A stretch of 9,467 nt of DNA from an uncultured Clostridia bacterium (GTDB taxonomy: Bacteria > Bacillota > Clostridia > Oscillospirales > Acutalibacteraceae). The DNA is taken from assembly GCA_946633275.1 (NCBI GenBank), contig CAMPAT010000015.1, positions 1-9,467 of the forward strand, in the 5' to 3' direction. Of the stretch, positions 1 through 6,993 are shown piece by piece. The notes under the pieces were generated by a model. The model did not search any database. It worked only from the letters and a program-made list of their open reading frames with translations, and had not been told where the DNA came from. Every line of letters begins with the position of its first letter. Positions within the stretch are counted from its first letter, which is position 1. A program made the translations under genes and the position numbers.

Positions 1-1
1 A

Positions 2-943
2 AATATTTACAATGCTTACAACAACCTTGAGCAAATCGGTTACACAACTGCTGAACCGTCATCTTCGGGTAACGCTCTTACAATCGGCAGCGGCACATAT
101 TACGCTCAGCAAATTCCGTTCTACACCTTCTCAGAGTGGAACCTCAAGAAGAATGGCAATGTTTGGGAAGCAAGACCTGTTTATACTGCTACAGCAGAAG
201 ACCAGTACGAATTCTCAACAACTTACGGTAACGTTACCGCAAGAGCTTACTACGACAAGCGCGTTACTCTCAGTTACGACAAGCCTATTGCTAATACAGA
301 GTTCAAGGCTTGGCTCGCATACAATTCTGAAAGCGGCAAGTACTCGGTAATCAGCTACAAGCAAAACTACTACTTCTATGCAGTTTGCAGCGAAAGCTTT
401 GCACCGCTTGTTAAGAGTACAACGGACAACAAGTACTATATTGTAACTGATGAAAACGGTACACACACGACCGAGCTTACAAGTGCAAATCTTGATAACG
501 AATTTAACATTAACTATGGCGAGTCAACTCCTGAAGCTAATGCAAACGCAATTATCAAGGCGAAGCTCGACAACAACGCTCCGTTCATCTCTTACGTTTA
601 CGGCAGTAAGAAGGCTCCTGAAAATAAGGTTGACGGAAAGTACATTATCAGAGCGAACTTCCGTATCACTAACGTTGACGGCTTCAACAACCTCGGCGCA
701 TTCGTTAATAACGGTTCTGTTACGAAGGAGATTGCTGCGAGCAACGTAGTTAAGAACACAGGTCAGTTCTCAATTACAGTTCGCCGAAGCACATTGCCGT
801 ACACGGCTTCATCGTATAAGTTCAAGGGCTTCGTTGATTACAGTCTGCCTTACAGCTTCACCGGTAAGAACGACCAGGGTGTACCTGTAACTACAAACAC
901 TACACTCAACGCTCGTGATTACACGACATACGAAACATTTTAA
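2..943 (+). CDS. Probable extracellular beta-rich surface protein, 3' part (5' end outside window)
   Basis: The reading frame is open from the left edge to the TAA at 941-943, giving 313 residues of a longer protein. No start codon is expected inside the window. The composition is typical of secreted adhesin-like proteins: rich in Thr, Ser, Asn, Tyr and Gly, with alternating aromatic residues suggesting beta strands and only one Cys. Residues about 36-63 (FYTFSEWN... ending ARPVYTA) recall the W...A.Y pattern of InlB B-type/Flg_new repeats. Residues about 75-135 and 195-285 look like further Ig-like modules. There is no LPXTG motif, C-terminal hydrophobic anchor or dockerin, so retention would depend on missing upstream domains. 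All 20 lysines are AAG, a codon bias suggesting high expression. It forms a transcription unit with the small peptide 23 nt downstream. The specific function is not recognised. The reading frame is certain; extracellular location is inference. Confidence 0.85.
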   Translation, partial: NIYNAYNNLEQIGYTTAEPSSSGNALTIGSGTYYAQQIPFYTFSEWNLKKNGNVWEARPVYTATAEDQYEFSTTYGNVTARAYYDKRVTLSYDKPIANTEFKAWLAYNSESGKYSVISYKQNYYFYAVCSESFAPLVKSTTDNKYYIVTDENGTHTTELTSANLDNEFNINYGESTPEANANAIIKAKLDNNAPFISYVYGSKKAPENKVDGKYIIRANFRITNVDGFNNLGAFVNNGSVTKEIAASNVVKNTGQFSITVRRSTLPYTASSYKFKGFVDYSLPYSFTGKNDQGVPVTTNTTLNARDYTTYETF

Positions 944-950
944 ATTAGTC

Positions 951-958
951 AAAGGAGA
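951..958 (+). promoter_or_regulatory. Strong Shine-Dalgarno of the 40-aa peptide
   Basis: AAAGGAGA lies 8 nt upstream of the ATG at 967, with its AGGAG core at 953-957. It is close to the ideal anti-16S complement and is the main evidence that the very short downstream reading frame is a real gene. Confidence 0.85.
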
Positions 959-966
959 GAGTTTAT

Positions 967-1089
967 ATGAAAAGAGAATATACAGCTCCTGAGGCTGATA
1001 TCGAAAAGTTCATCGTTGAAGCAAATGTATTTTGCTACGTTTCCGGTAACGAACCCGGCGATAACCCGTACGACGATGACGACTTCTAA
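967..1089 (+). CDS. Small acidic peptide (40 aa), unknown function
   Basis: ATG at 967 to TAA at 1087-1089, preceded by a near-perfect ribosome binding site and followed directly by a terminator. The peptide begins MKREYTAPEADIEKF, has a short central stretch VEANVFCYVSG with one Cys (residue 23), and ends in the acidic tail DNPYDDDDF. It has no signal peptide or membrane segment. Short proteins starting MK(K/R)xYxxPxxxxxxF with a variable Gly/Asp-rich tail are, from general knowledge, frequent and uncharacterised in Ruminococcus-like genomes. Their layout of a conserved head and variable tail resembles peptide-natural-product precursors. Here, however, no modifying enzyme, protease or ABC transporter is in view. 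It is co-transcribed with the surface protein ending at 943, so it may be an accessory or regulatory partner of that protein. That it is a gene is well supported; any function is inference. Confidence 0.8.
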   Translation: MKREYTAPEADIEKFIVEANVFCYVSGNEPGDNPYDDDDF

Positions 1090-1098
1090 TTAACAACT

Positions 1099-1126
1099 CA
1101 GGGGCTGCGCGAGCAGCCCCTGTTTT
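1099..1126 (+). terminator. Intrinsic terminator after the surface protein-peptide unit
   Basis: A perfect 10-bp stem (1099-1108 with 1113-1122, mostly G:C) closes a GCGA loop, a GNRA-type tetraloop, followed by TTTT at 1123-1126. It lies 9 nt after the peptide stop and ends only 11 nt before the next ATG. The short T tract means some read-through into the next gene is possible. Confidence 0.85.
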
Positions 1127-1137
1127 GCAAATATATT

Positions 1138-3132
1138 ATGGCTGAATATTTTAATGTTAAGCTCCCGGACGCAGTTTTCTCCTGGACGGCGCAGGCTATG
1201 AACAGTAAGTCTGTCGACCTTAGCAGGATTGCGTTTGCGGTATGTTACGGCGCTGACTCGCGGCACGGCATTGTGCTCGGTGCGTCGGATAAATGCAAAA
1301 AGCTAAGTATCACTAATTCAGAGCCGCTTTCCTCGGCTCTGCTTAAGTGCGCCGATTTAGCTGTTGAGGAGCTTGATTTTGAAATGCTCAGCGATAAAGC
1401 CGAAGAATTTTTTGCCATATGTTCGGAGTTTGCTCAGGTGAAACGAGTTTTCTTCGACGAGTGCGTTATTAAATGCGGCGATGATTTTTCGCGCGGTGAG
1501 CTTGAGAGCGCGCTTAAAGCGCTCGGCACTCCGTTTGTCATTACTGAGTGCGGAGAAAATGCCTTCGATAATCTGATTGTGGGCGCTGAAGCAGACAGCT
1601 TTCAGAATGCGCTGATTTTTGCTTCCGCGAAGGCGTCCGCCGTGCTGAAATTTCTCTCGCTTGAAGCGGCGGAGTTCGAGTTAACGCTCGAAAAAGACGG
1701 CGAAGTATTAAGCTCGCAGCGTACGCTTGCAGTCGCTACCGACAGCGAGGATATGCTGTATATGACGTTGCAGAGCCTTGCGGACTTTATGGAATTTGAG
1801 GGGACCGAGCGACTTAGTGTCGAGATGAAAAAGCTGAAGAGAGCACACCGGCCTGACGCTCCTTCTGACGACAGGAAGCAAACTGTGCGCGACAGGTTCC
1901 GAAAAATGACCTTTAACGACTATAACAAGCAGCAGAAGAAGTTTGCCTCTGTTATTGAAGAATACAGACTTGATGATTTTAACAATCTTTGTCTGTTTAT
2001 TCACGACAATCCGCTCGGACTTGATTTGTACGGGCTGTGCGCGGTTGCGGAGAAATGCAATAACAAGAGGCTTGGCAGGGGAGATTATTATTCCGTCGGC
2101 GCTTATGCCCGCGCAACCGTGGGTGAAGTTCCCGATTTCACTCAAGACAGTCTCAGCTTCTTAGTTAAAGATTTCAGTATGTTCTCGATTTTGTTCAGCC
2201 TGATTGAGAAGTTTGAGGACAGAACTAAGGAGCTTATGTTCCTCGGGGCAGACAGCGCGACGCGGCTTCTGCTTAGCCTGCTGAAGCAGCATTCCGTTTT
2301 CAATAATTACACATTCAGTTACAGCGGAGACGTCGGCGAAAAGCGATTTGATTTATATCTCTGCGAGGAATACGGCGAAGAGTATAACGCCGATTTCACG
2401 CTCTTAGTTTCGCAGAAGCGCCTGCTTAATGAGCCTATTTTTAAGGATACGAGAAATTCAATTTCCGCGCACTCCGTAAGGAGCATTATTGATTTTGAAA
2501 AATGCGGCGTTATGGGCAAATCACATCAGTACTGCGCGCTGATTATTGATAATAACGCTTCGCCGTCGGACACGCGCGTTGTTCAAAACGGCGGCGAGGA
2601 TATCCTCGTTCAAAAGCAGGAATACATATTCGACGCTGCGCTTCCTTACTGGATAATTTATCGAAACGAGCATTTTGACAAACTTAACGGTATCCTTAAA
2701 TTTGGAGTGTTTGATATTTTCTGCGACAGCCAGATTAAGCCGCGCGACGTTACTCCGCACGGCGACGTCCGCCTCCTGAAGCTTAAAGAGATTACGGACA
2801 GCGGAGTTTGCGACGTAAGCGATAAATCGCAGTTCGTCAGCAGCGCCGCAATTGAAAAATACACGGTGGCTAAATATAAAAACGCGGATAATCTCTATGT
2901 TGCTCCGAGGACTAACGAGGTTTTCCGTATCGTGAAAAAACCGAAGCAGAGCGTGACCAACGGCTCGCTCGCGATACTGATTCCGAAATGTAATATTACT
3001 ATCAGCGACGCTCAGCTTGAATTTCTGCGCAGCGGAGAGTTCCGCGAGTTTTACGATATTGCGCTTAACCGCCAGGTTGTATCTATTGCCAACGATTACG
3101 GAGCGCTTGATTTCATCGGAATAAAAGAATAA
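1138..3132 (+). CDS. Methyltransferase-like protein with type II MTase target-recognition C-terminus, probably catalytically inactive
   Basis: 664 residues. The C-terminal part (about 495-664) resembles the target-recognition region of Alw26I/Esp3I-type adenine-specific DNA methyltransferases. Evidence is PYWIIYRNEHFD at 503, FGVFDIFCDSQIKP at 522, VTNGSLAILIPK at 606 and EFREFYDIALNR at 634, followed by S649-I650-A651-N652-D653 where the family has a SLNID-type element. Upstream are possible remnants of the catalytic domain. LGRGDYYSVGAYA (312-324) recalls the LGQYYTP..IA element. ELMFLGADSATRLLL (365-379) sits where motif I should be. FDLYLCEEYGEEY (404-416) sits where FDxxxxNPPY is expected. 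The NPPY tetrad is absent, so catalysis is unlikely. Residues 1-250 form an alpha/beta region I do not recognise, linked by a basic segment (231-256). The ATG at 1138 has no clear Shine-Dalgarno; M21 (1198) is the next in-frame ATG. No restriction enzyme or partner is adjacent. The assignment comes from remembered family patterns and needs profile searches. Confidence 0.65.
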   Translation: MAEYFNVKLPDAVFSWTAQAMNSKSVDLSRIAFAVCYGADSRHGIVLGASDKCKKLSITNSEPLSSALLKCADLAVEELDFEMLSDKAEEFFAICSEFAQVKRVFFDECVIKCGDDFSRGELESALKALGTPFVITECGENAFDNLIVGAEADSFQNALIFASAKASAVLKFLSLEAAEFELTLEKDGEVLSSQRTLAVATDSEDMLYMTLQSLADFMEFEGTERLSVEMKKLKRAHRPDAPSDDRKQTVRDRFRKMTFNDYNKQQKKFASVIEEYRLDDFNNLCLFIHDNPLGLDLYGLCAVAEKCNNKRLGRGDYYSVGAYARATVGEVPDFTQDSLSFLVKDFSMFSILFSLIEKFEDRTKELMFLGADSATRLLLSLLKQHSVFNNYTFSYSGDVGEKRFDLYLCEEYGEEYNADFTLLVSQKRLLNEPIFKDTRNSISAHSVRSIIDFEKCGVMGKSHQYCALIIDNNASPSDTRVVQNGGEDILVQKQEYIFDAALPYWIIYRNEHFDKLNGILKFGVFDIFCDSQIKPRDVTPHGDVRLLKLKEITDSGVCDVSDKSQFVSSAAIEKYTVAKYKNADNLYVAPRTNEVFRIVKKPKQSVTNGSLAILIPKCNITISDAQLEFLRSGEFREFYDIALNRQVVSIANDYGALDFIGIKE

Positions 3133-3160
3133 ACGCACCTCATATGAGGTGCGTTTCATT
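3131..3160. terminator. Bidirectional terminator between convergent genes
   Basis: A perfect 26-bp palindrome spans 3131-3156 (arm AAACGCACCTCAT). It is followed by CATTTTGT on the plus strand and by a T-rich stretch (TTTATTCTTTTAT) when read on the minus strand. It starts on the last base of the TAA stop region of the 664-aa gene and lies 13 nt beyond the stop of the minus-strand fucosidase, so it can serve both transcripts. Confidence 0.85.
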
Positions 3161-3169
3161 TTGTCGTTA

Positions 3170-4639
3170 TTAACCGAGAGTGATTTTGAGACATTGCGGA
3201 AGGTCGTTGGCCGGAGCGTTCTTAAGCTCGACGCTCAGACCTGTTCTGTCGCAGAGGAAGCTCTCAACTTCGTTGTCGCCGAGCACTTCCACCTTCTCTA
3301 TGCAGATTCCGCACCTGTCGGTGTAGAAGGAATTGAGTTTGATACTTTGAGACGGCTTCATCTGGAAGGCGTAGATTACGCCGTTTTTGTACGTGAAGCG
3401 GAAGTCCTTTTCGTCGTAAGCAACTGTACCTTCGCTGAACATTCCCGATGAAGGTTGATGTTCGCCCTCCTTGAAGAATTTATAAGGCACGGTGTCGTAG
3501 ATACCCTCGCCGTTGACGGCAAGCCAGCTTCCGATTCCTTCAAGAGTCTTCGTTTCCTCGTCGGTGAATGTTCCGTCCGCCTTAGGTCCGATGTTGAGAA
3601 GGAGCATACCGTTCTTCGATACAACGTCGATGAGCGTGGTGAGCACCTCGTAAGCTGATTTATATGTATTATCGGCGCGGTAACCCCAGGACTGATTTCC
3701 AATTGCAGTATCTGTCTGCCAAGGCGTATGGAAGATTTCTCCGAGCGAGCCGCGCTCAATGTCGAGAGTGGCTGTGCCGAGTGGAAATGCGTTGTGCTTG
3801 AAGTCGATTGTGACCTCTGCGCCCCATTCCTCAGCGCGGTTATAGTAGTATGCCGCAATCTTCTTGAGATAAGGCTTGAAGCATTGATTTTGTATCCACC
3901 AGTCGAAGTAAAGAATTTTCGGCTGGTACTTGTCAATAAGCTCGCATACTCTTACCATCCAGTCCTCGAGAAATTCCTCCGTGGCGCTGAATTCGTCGAC
4001 GATGTCGCAGGCGCCGATTGTGCCGTCGCCGACCTCTTCGTCGTAGTACGCAGGAGCGTAAAAATCGAACCACTCCTTGTCGGGCTTCATATCGCTGTCG
4101 AAGCTCGTGCCGATTCCCATAAAGAAATAGTGCTCGGCTCTGTGGTTTGAAGCGCAGAAGGTGAGTCCCTGCTTTTCGCACTCAGCCTTGAGCTCGCCGA
4201 GAACGTCGCGGCACGGTCCCATTTTCGCCGCGTTCCAGCGGTTGAACTCTGTATCGTACATAGCGAAGCCGTCGTGGTGCTCCGCAACGGGCATAACGAA
4301 TTTCGCGCCGGCGTTCTTGAATGTTCTTATCCATCTTTCAGCGTCGAAATTTTCGCCCCTGAACATCGGGATAAAATCCTTGTATCCGAATTCACTCTGC
4401 GGACCGTAAGTGCTTACGTGGTGTTCAAATTCGCGGTGATTCTTATTATACATATTGCGCGAATACCACTCGTTTCCGTAAGCGGGTACGCTGTATATTC
4501 CCCAATGGATGAAGATTCCGAACTTGTCTCTGTAGTACCAGGACGGAGTCTTGTGGTCGGACAGAGACTGCCAGTTGTCCTTATATCTTCCGTTTTCAAT
4601 TACGTCGTCGATTTTTTTGAGATACTCATTTACAGTCAT
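3170..4639 (-). CDS. Alpha-L-fucosidase-like glycoside hydrolase, family GH29
   Basis: 489 residues from the ATG at 4639. It is expected to hydrolyse terminal alpha-L-fucosyl residues from oligosaccharides with retention of configuration. Family signatures are GIFIHWGIYSVPAYGNEWYS (41-60), EHHDGFAMYD (120-129), SNHRAEHYF (164-172), ILYFDWW (242-248) with D246 as likely nucleophile, and PWQTDT...SWGYR (306-321). E295 (DIERG) or E301 is the candidate acid/base, which is less certain because that residue varies in GH29. The segment LLLNIGPKADG (346-356) is also typical. Residues about 385-489 form a C-terminal beta domain. There is no signal peptide, so it is probably cytoplasmic and acts on imported fucosylated sugars. 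A longer GTG start at 4678 exists, but it overlaps the upstream gene and lacks the good ribosome binding site seen before 4639. It is the second gene of an operon with the secreted propeller protein. Alternative: an enzyme for a related 6-deoxysugar. Confidence 0.9.
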   Translation of the reverse strand: MTVNEYLKKIDDVIENGRYKDNWQSLSDHKTPSWYYRDKFGIFIHWGIYSVPAYGNEWYSRNMYNKNHREFEHHVSTYGPQSEFGYKDFIPMFRGENFDAERWIRTFKNAGAKFVMPVAEHHDGFAMYDTEFNRWNAAKMGPCRDVLGELKAECEKQGLTFCASNHRAEHYFFMGIGTSFDSDMKPDKEWFDFYAPAYYDEEVGDGTIGACDIVDEFSATEEFLEDWMVRVCELIDKYQPKILYFDWWIQNQCFKPYLKKIAAYYYNRAEEWGAEVTIDFKHNAFPLGTATLDIERGSLGEIFHTPWQTDTAIGNQSWGYRADNTYKSAYEVLTTLIDVVSKNGMLLLNIGPKADGTFTDEETKTLEGIGSWLAVNGEGIYDTVPYKFFKEGEHQPSSGMFSEGTVAYDEKDFRFTYKNGVIYAFQMKPSQSIKLNSFYTDRCGICIEKVEVLGDNEVESFLCDRTGLSVELKNAPANDLPQCLKITLG

Positions 4640-4648
4640 AAGCTGTTT

Positions 4649-4654
4649 TCCTTT
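4649..4654 (-). promoter_or_regulatory. Ribosome binding site that sets the fucosidase start
   Basis: On the minus strand AAAGGA lies 9 nt before the ATG at 4639 and overlaps the TAA stop (4653-4655) of the upstream gene. This supports the ATG at 4639 over the GTG at 4678 and suggests translational coupling in the operon. Confidence 0.8.
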
Positions 4655-6899
4655 ACTTGAGATAGTAAGCTCCTTCACCCGAGATAATTCCTATACCTAA
4701 AGGACCTTTTTCCTCGTTAATTCCGGGATAGAAGAGATAGTATTTGCCTTCTGCGTACATCATAGAGCTTCTGTAAATGCCAAGATTGTCCCAGTTATCG
4801 GTTTCTCTTGACGGCTCGAGCATTACGTCAGCAGGCGTGTAATCTATATTATTCTTTGAATAAGAGTAATATACGTTCATCGTGAGATGATTCGTGGCGT
4901 CCTTCTTGAATGCGGAGAGAACCATCTCGTAGCCCTTCGGCGTGCGGAGTACTCCTATATGCCAGTTTACCATATCAGGCTCTGTGTAGTCGATATCGAT
5001 TATGCGCTGCTTTGACCATTTCTTCGTTTTCGGATTATATTCCTGGTAAACGACGGCGTAATCATTATGGTTATCTATCGCCCACACCTTGTAGACACCG
5101 TTTTCAAATATTACTGCAGGGCTGAGCAGGTCGGCTTTTCTAAGCACGGTTTTCGTCATAAGCTCTTTGTTCGTCCAGTTTACGCCGTCCTTCGTGCGCC
5201 TTCGGTAAATTGAAATTACGTTAGCAGGTTTGTCGTAGTGCCGCCACCAGCACTCAAGCTCCTTCGTGCTCGAGTTGTACACAAGGTCTGTGTCGGAATT
5301 GTAGATTTTCCCTTTGATGTAATCTGTCGGGCGGGCTTCAATGGGGTTCTTTCCGTTTTCGGGGATTTCCCAGTTTTTAAGGTCGTTGCTTACGAGAATG
5401 CAGGGGTTTTCGTAGCCGTCGTTGTAGTACGGATACGGAGTGTACGTGAGCCAGTATTTAAATCCTGCAAATCCGTTTTTGAAGTAAAGACACTCGGGAT
5501 GATATGCGCCGTCGGAGCCGTGCGCGTAATTCATAACGTATTCTTCAATAGGGATATATTCCGGGTCATATGCCTCGGTATCGTAATCCGTGTCTGTGTA
5601 ATACATCGTGTTAATCGGCGCCGCCGCGTTTTGCGAAACAGGATGGACGTAAACGTAAAATGCAGCTGAGTAGCCGCCCGCTTTTACGGTGATGAGCGAC
5701 GTACCTACCGATTTTCCTGTGATAACGCCGTTTTTAACTTCCGCTATTTCCGGCTTTGAAGAGGTATATACAGCTCCGACAGAGCTGACCATCGAGTAAA
5801 CGAGGTTGCGAGCAGTTACATATGTCGCGTTAACCCTGAGCGGAATGTTGTTGTGCCTTACGGCAATACCCTTCCTCCTCGATGTTATTTCAACCTTAGC
5901 TGACGCCGAGCCTGAAGTCGCAGTAATAGTTGCGTTTCCGCTATTTACATATGAAATGACGCCGTTTTTGTCGACTTTAACTGCGTTTGTGTTGCTGCTC
6001 TTCCAATGGATTTTCTCCGTCGCGTTGAGCGGAGTGAGCCTTGCGATAAGGGAAACATTGTGACCCTGATATATGGTATCAGGCGGCTCCTGGATAGTGA
6101 TTTTTTTCGTTAAAGTGTGCTTGTAGTTTTTCTTCTTCGTGATATTTGCAGACCATATGTAGCCTGTGTGGGACTTCTTTTTCGAGTCGGTGTAAACCAC
6201 TTTGCTCCATTTTCCGCGCTTCGATTTGTAAGTTACGAGCGTGTTTTTAGGAACAGTCGCGAGCTTTTTCTTCTTTTTCGCCTCGCGGTACAGCCCCGTC
6301 TTTTTGTTAACGGTGTATGTGTAATAAATATCAGGACTTTCCTGATTTACCGTAACGCTGCATACGTTCGTTCTGCCGCCCTTTGTTGCGTAAATCTTCG
6401 CCTTGCCTATGCCGACGGGGGAGATTACGCCCTTGTCCGATACTTTAGCAACTGTGACGTCGCTCGAAGTCCAGTTCATATCTGAGTAAACTTCGTATCC
6501 GTTCATATTCCGAATTTTAAGCGTGTGATTTTTGCCTGATGTAAGGCTGAGCGAGGTGCTGTCGAGGAGATAGTTGTAGCTGTGAGCGAGCTTGTTGAGA
6601 TGGAGATATCCCTTGTAATCTTTGCCTCCGCTTTTCAGATGAACGAAGTACCACTTGCCCGAGAAAGACTTGACAGTAACTACTGCACCCTTCTTAACCT
6701 TGAGCAGGCTCTTCGATTTCGTGCTCGGTTTTTTCCTGAGATACGTCTCAGCCGTGGTTTTTGAATAAATGTCGTTATTTACGGTTACTCCGAGAGAGTC
6801 AGTCGCCGCGTAAGACTGTACTGCAGGGAAACTGAGTAGGACTGATAACGCAAGCATTATTGCTGTTATCGACTTGACTATGATGGGTTTTTGCTTCAT
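4653..6899 (-). CDS. Secreted SH3/Big2 multidomain protein with C-terminal beta-propeller glycosidase-like domain
   Basis: 748 residues. A signal peptide (1-32: KQK start, hydrophobic core SITAIMLALSVLLSF, likely cleavage after SYA) is followed by an SH3-like domain (about 42-105, with YLRKKPS and GKWYFVHL). Next come a Big2 Ig-like domain (112-186, WTSSDVTVAKVSDKGVIS), a second SH3-like domain (192-254, GLYREAKKKKKLATV), and two more Big2 domains (265-338 and 343-418, SSNTNAVKVDKNGVI and SSKPEIAEVKNGVITG). Residues about 460-748 look like a five-bladed propeller: HPECLYF at 467, GFKYWLTYTPYP at 479, ENPCILVSNDLKNW at 497, repeated D/W strand patterns, and SSMMYAEGKYYLFYPG near the end. This matches secreted glycosidase-like propellers (GH32/43/130-type folds), but family and substrate cannot be assigned. 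SH3 and Big2 modules suggest cell-wall association. The ATG at 6899 has GAGAGG 8 nt upstream and a consensus promoter. It is the first gene of the operon with the GH29 enzyme. Confidence 0.85.
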   Translation of the reverse strand: MKQKPIIVKSITAIMLALSVLLSFPAVQSYAATDSLGVTVNNDIYSKTTAETYLRKKPSTKSKSLLKVKKGAVVTVKSFSGKWYFVHLKSGGKDYKGYLHLNKLAHSYNYLLDSTSLSLTSGKNHTLKIRNMNGYEVYSDMNWTSSDVTVAKVSDKGVISPVGIGKAKIYATKGGRTNVCSVTVNQESPDIYYTYTVNKKTGLYREAKKKKKLATVPKNTLVTYKSKRGKWSKVVYTDSKKKSHTGYIWSANITKKKNYKHTLTKKITIQEPPDTIYQGHNVSLIARLTPLNATEKIHWKSSNTNAVKVDKNGVISYVNSGNATITATSGSASAKVEITSRRKGIAVRHNNIPLRVNATYVTARNLVYSMVSSVGAVYTSSKPEIAEVKNGVITGKSVGTSLITVKAGGYSAAFYVYVHPVSQNAAAPINTMYYTDTDYDTEAYDPEYIPIEEYVMNYAHGSDGAYHPECLYFKNGFAGFKYWLTYTPYPYYNDGYENPCILVSNDLKNWEIPENGKNPIEARPTDYIKGKIYNSDTDLVYNSSTKELECWWRHYDKPANVISIYRRRTKDGVNWTNKELMTKTVLRKADLLSPAVIFENGVYKVWAIDNHNDYAVVYQEYNPKTKKWSKQRIIDIDYTEPDMVNWHIGVLRTPKGYEMVLSAFKKDATNHLTMNVYYSYSKNNIDYTPADVMLEPSRETDNWDNLGIYRSSMMYAEGKYYLFYPGINEEKGPLGIGIISGEGAYYLK

Positions 6900-6934
6900 T
6901 TGCCTTGCCTCTCAATATAATAATCTAACATAAT

Positions 6935-6963
6935 ATTATAATAATTTATCATTATACTGTCAA
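6935..6963 (-). promoter_or_regulatory. Consensus SigA promoter of the propeller-fucosidase operon
   Basis: On the minus strand TTGACA (6958-6963), a 17-bp spacer and TATAAT (6935-6940) match the SigA consensus at all 12 positions. Transcription should start near 6928, leaving a leader of about 30 nt before the ATG at 6899. That is too short for a riboswitch. Confidence 0.88.
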
Positions 6964-6993
6964 TATGAATATAGACGGAAATTATTATATTTG

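Noticed and set aside
2..943. Sortase anchor or dockerin on the surface protein
   Set aside because: The C-terminus ends NARDYTTYETF, with no LPXTG-like motif, hydrophobic helix or paired calcium-binding repeats.
967..1089. Complete RiPP biosynthetic cluster
   Set aside because: The peptide resembles a precursor in shape, but no radical SAM enzyme, lanthionine synthetase, YcaO, protease or ABC transporter is present in the window.
1138..3132. A functional restriction-modification system
   Set aside because: The expected NPPY and SAM-binding motifs are not visible in the methyltransferase-like protein, and no endonuclease, helicase or specificity subunit is encoded nearby.
2521..3159. Long minus-strand reading frame opposite the 3' part of the 664-aa gene
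   Set aside because: It lies antisense to a gene with better protein features, runs through the terminator palindrome, lacks a ribosome binding site and has no recognisable motif. Antisense openness here follows from the codon composition of the plus-strand gene.
4640..4678. GTG start giving 13 extra residues on the fucosidase
   Set aside because: It would overlap the upstream coding sequence, and the extra residues are unlike a GH29 N-terminus. The ATG at 4639 has AAAGGA at good spacing.
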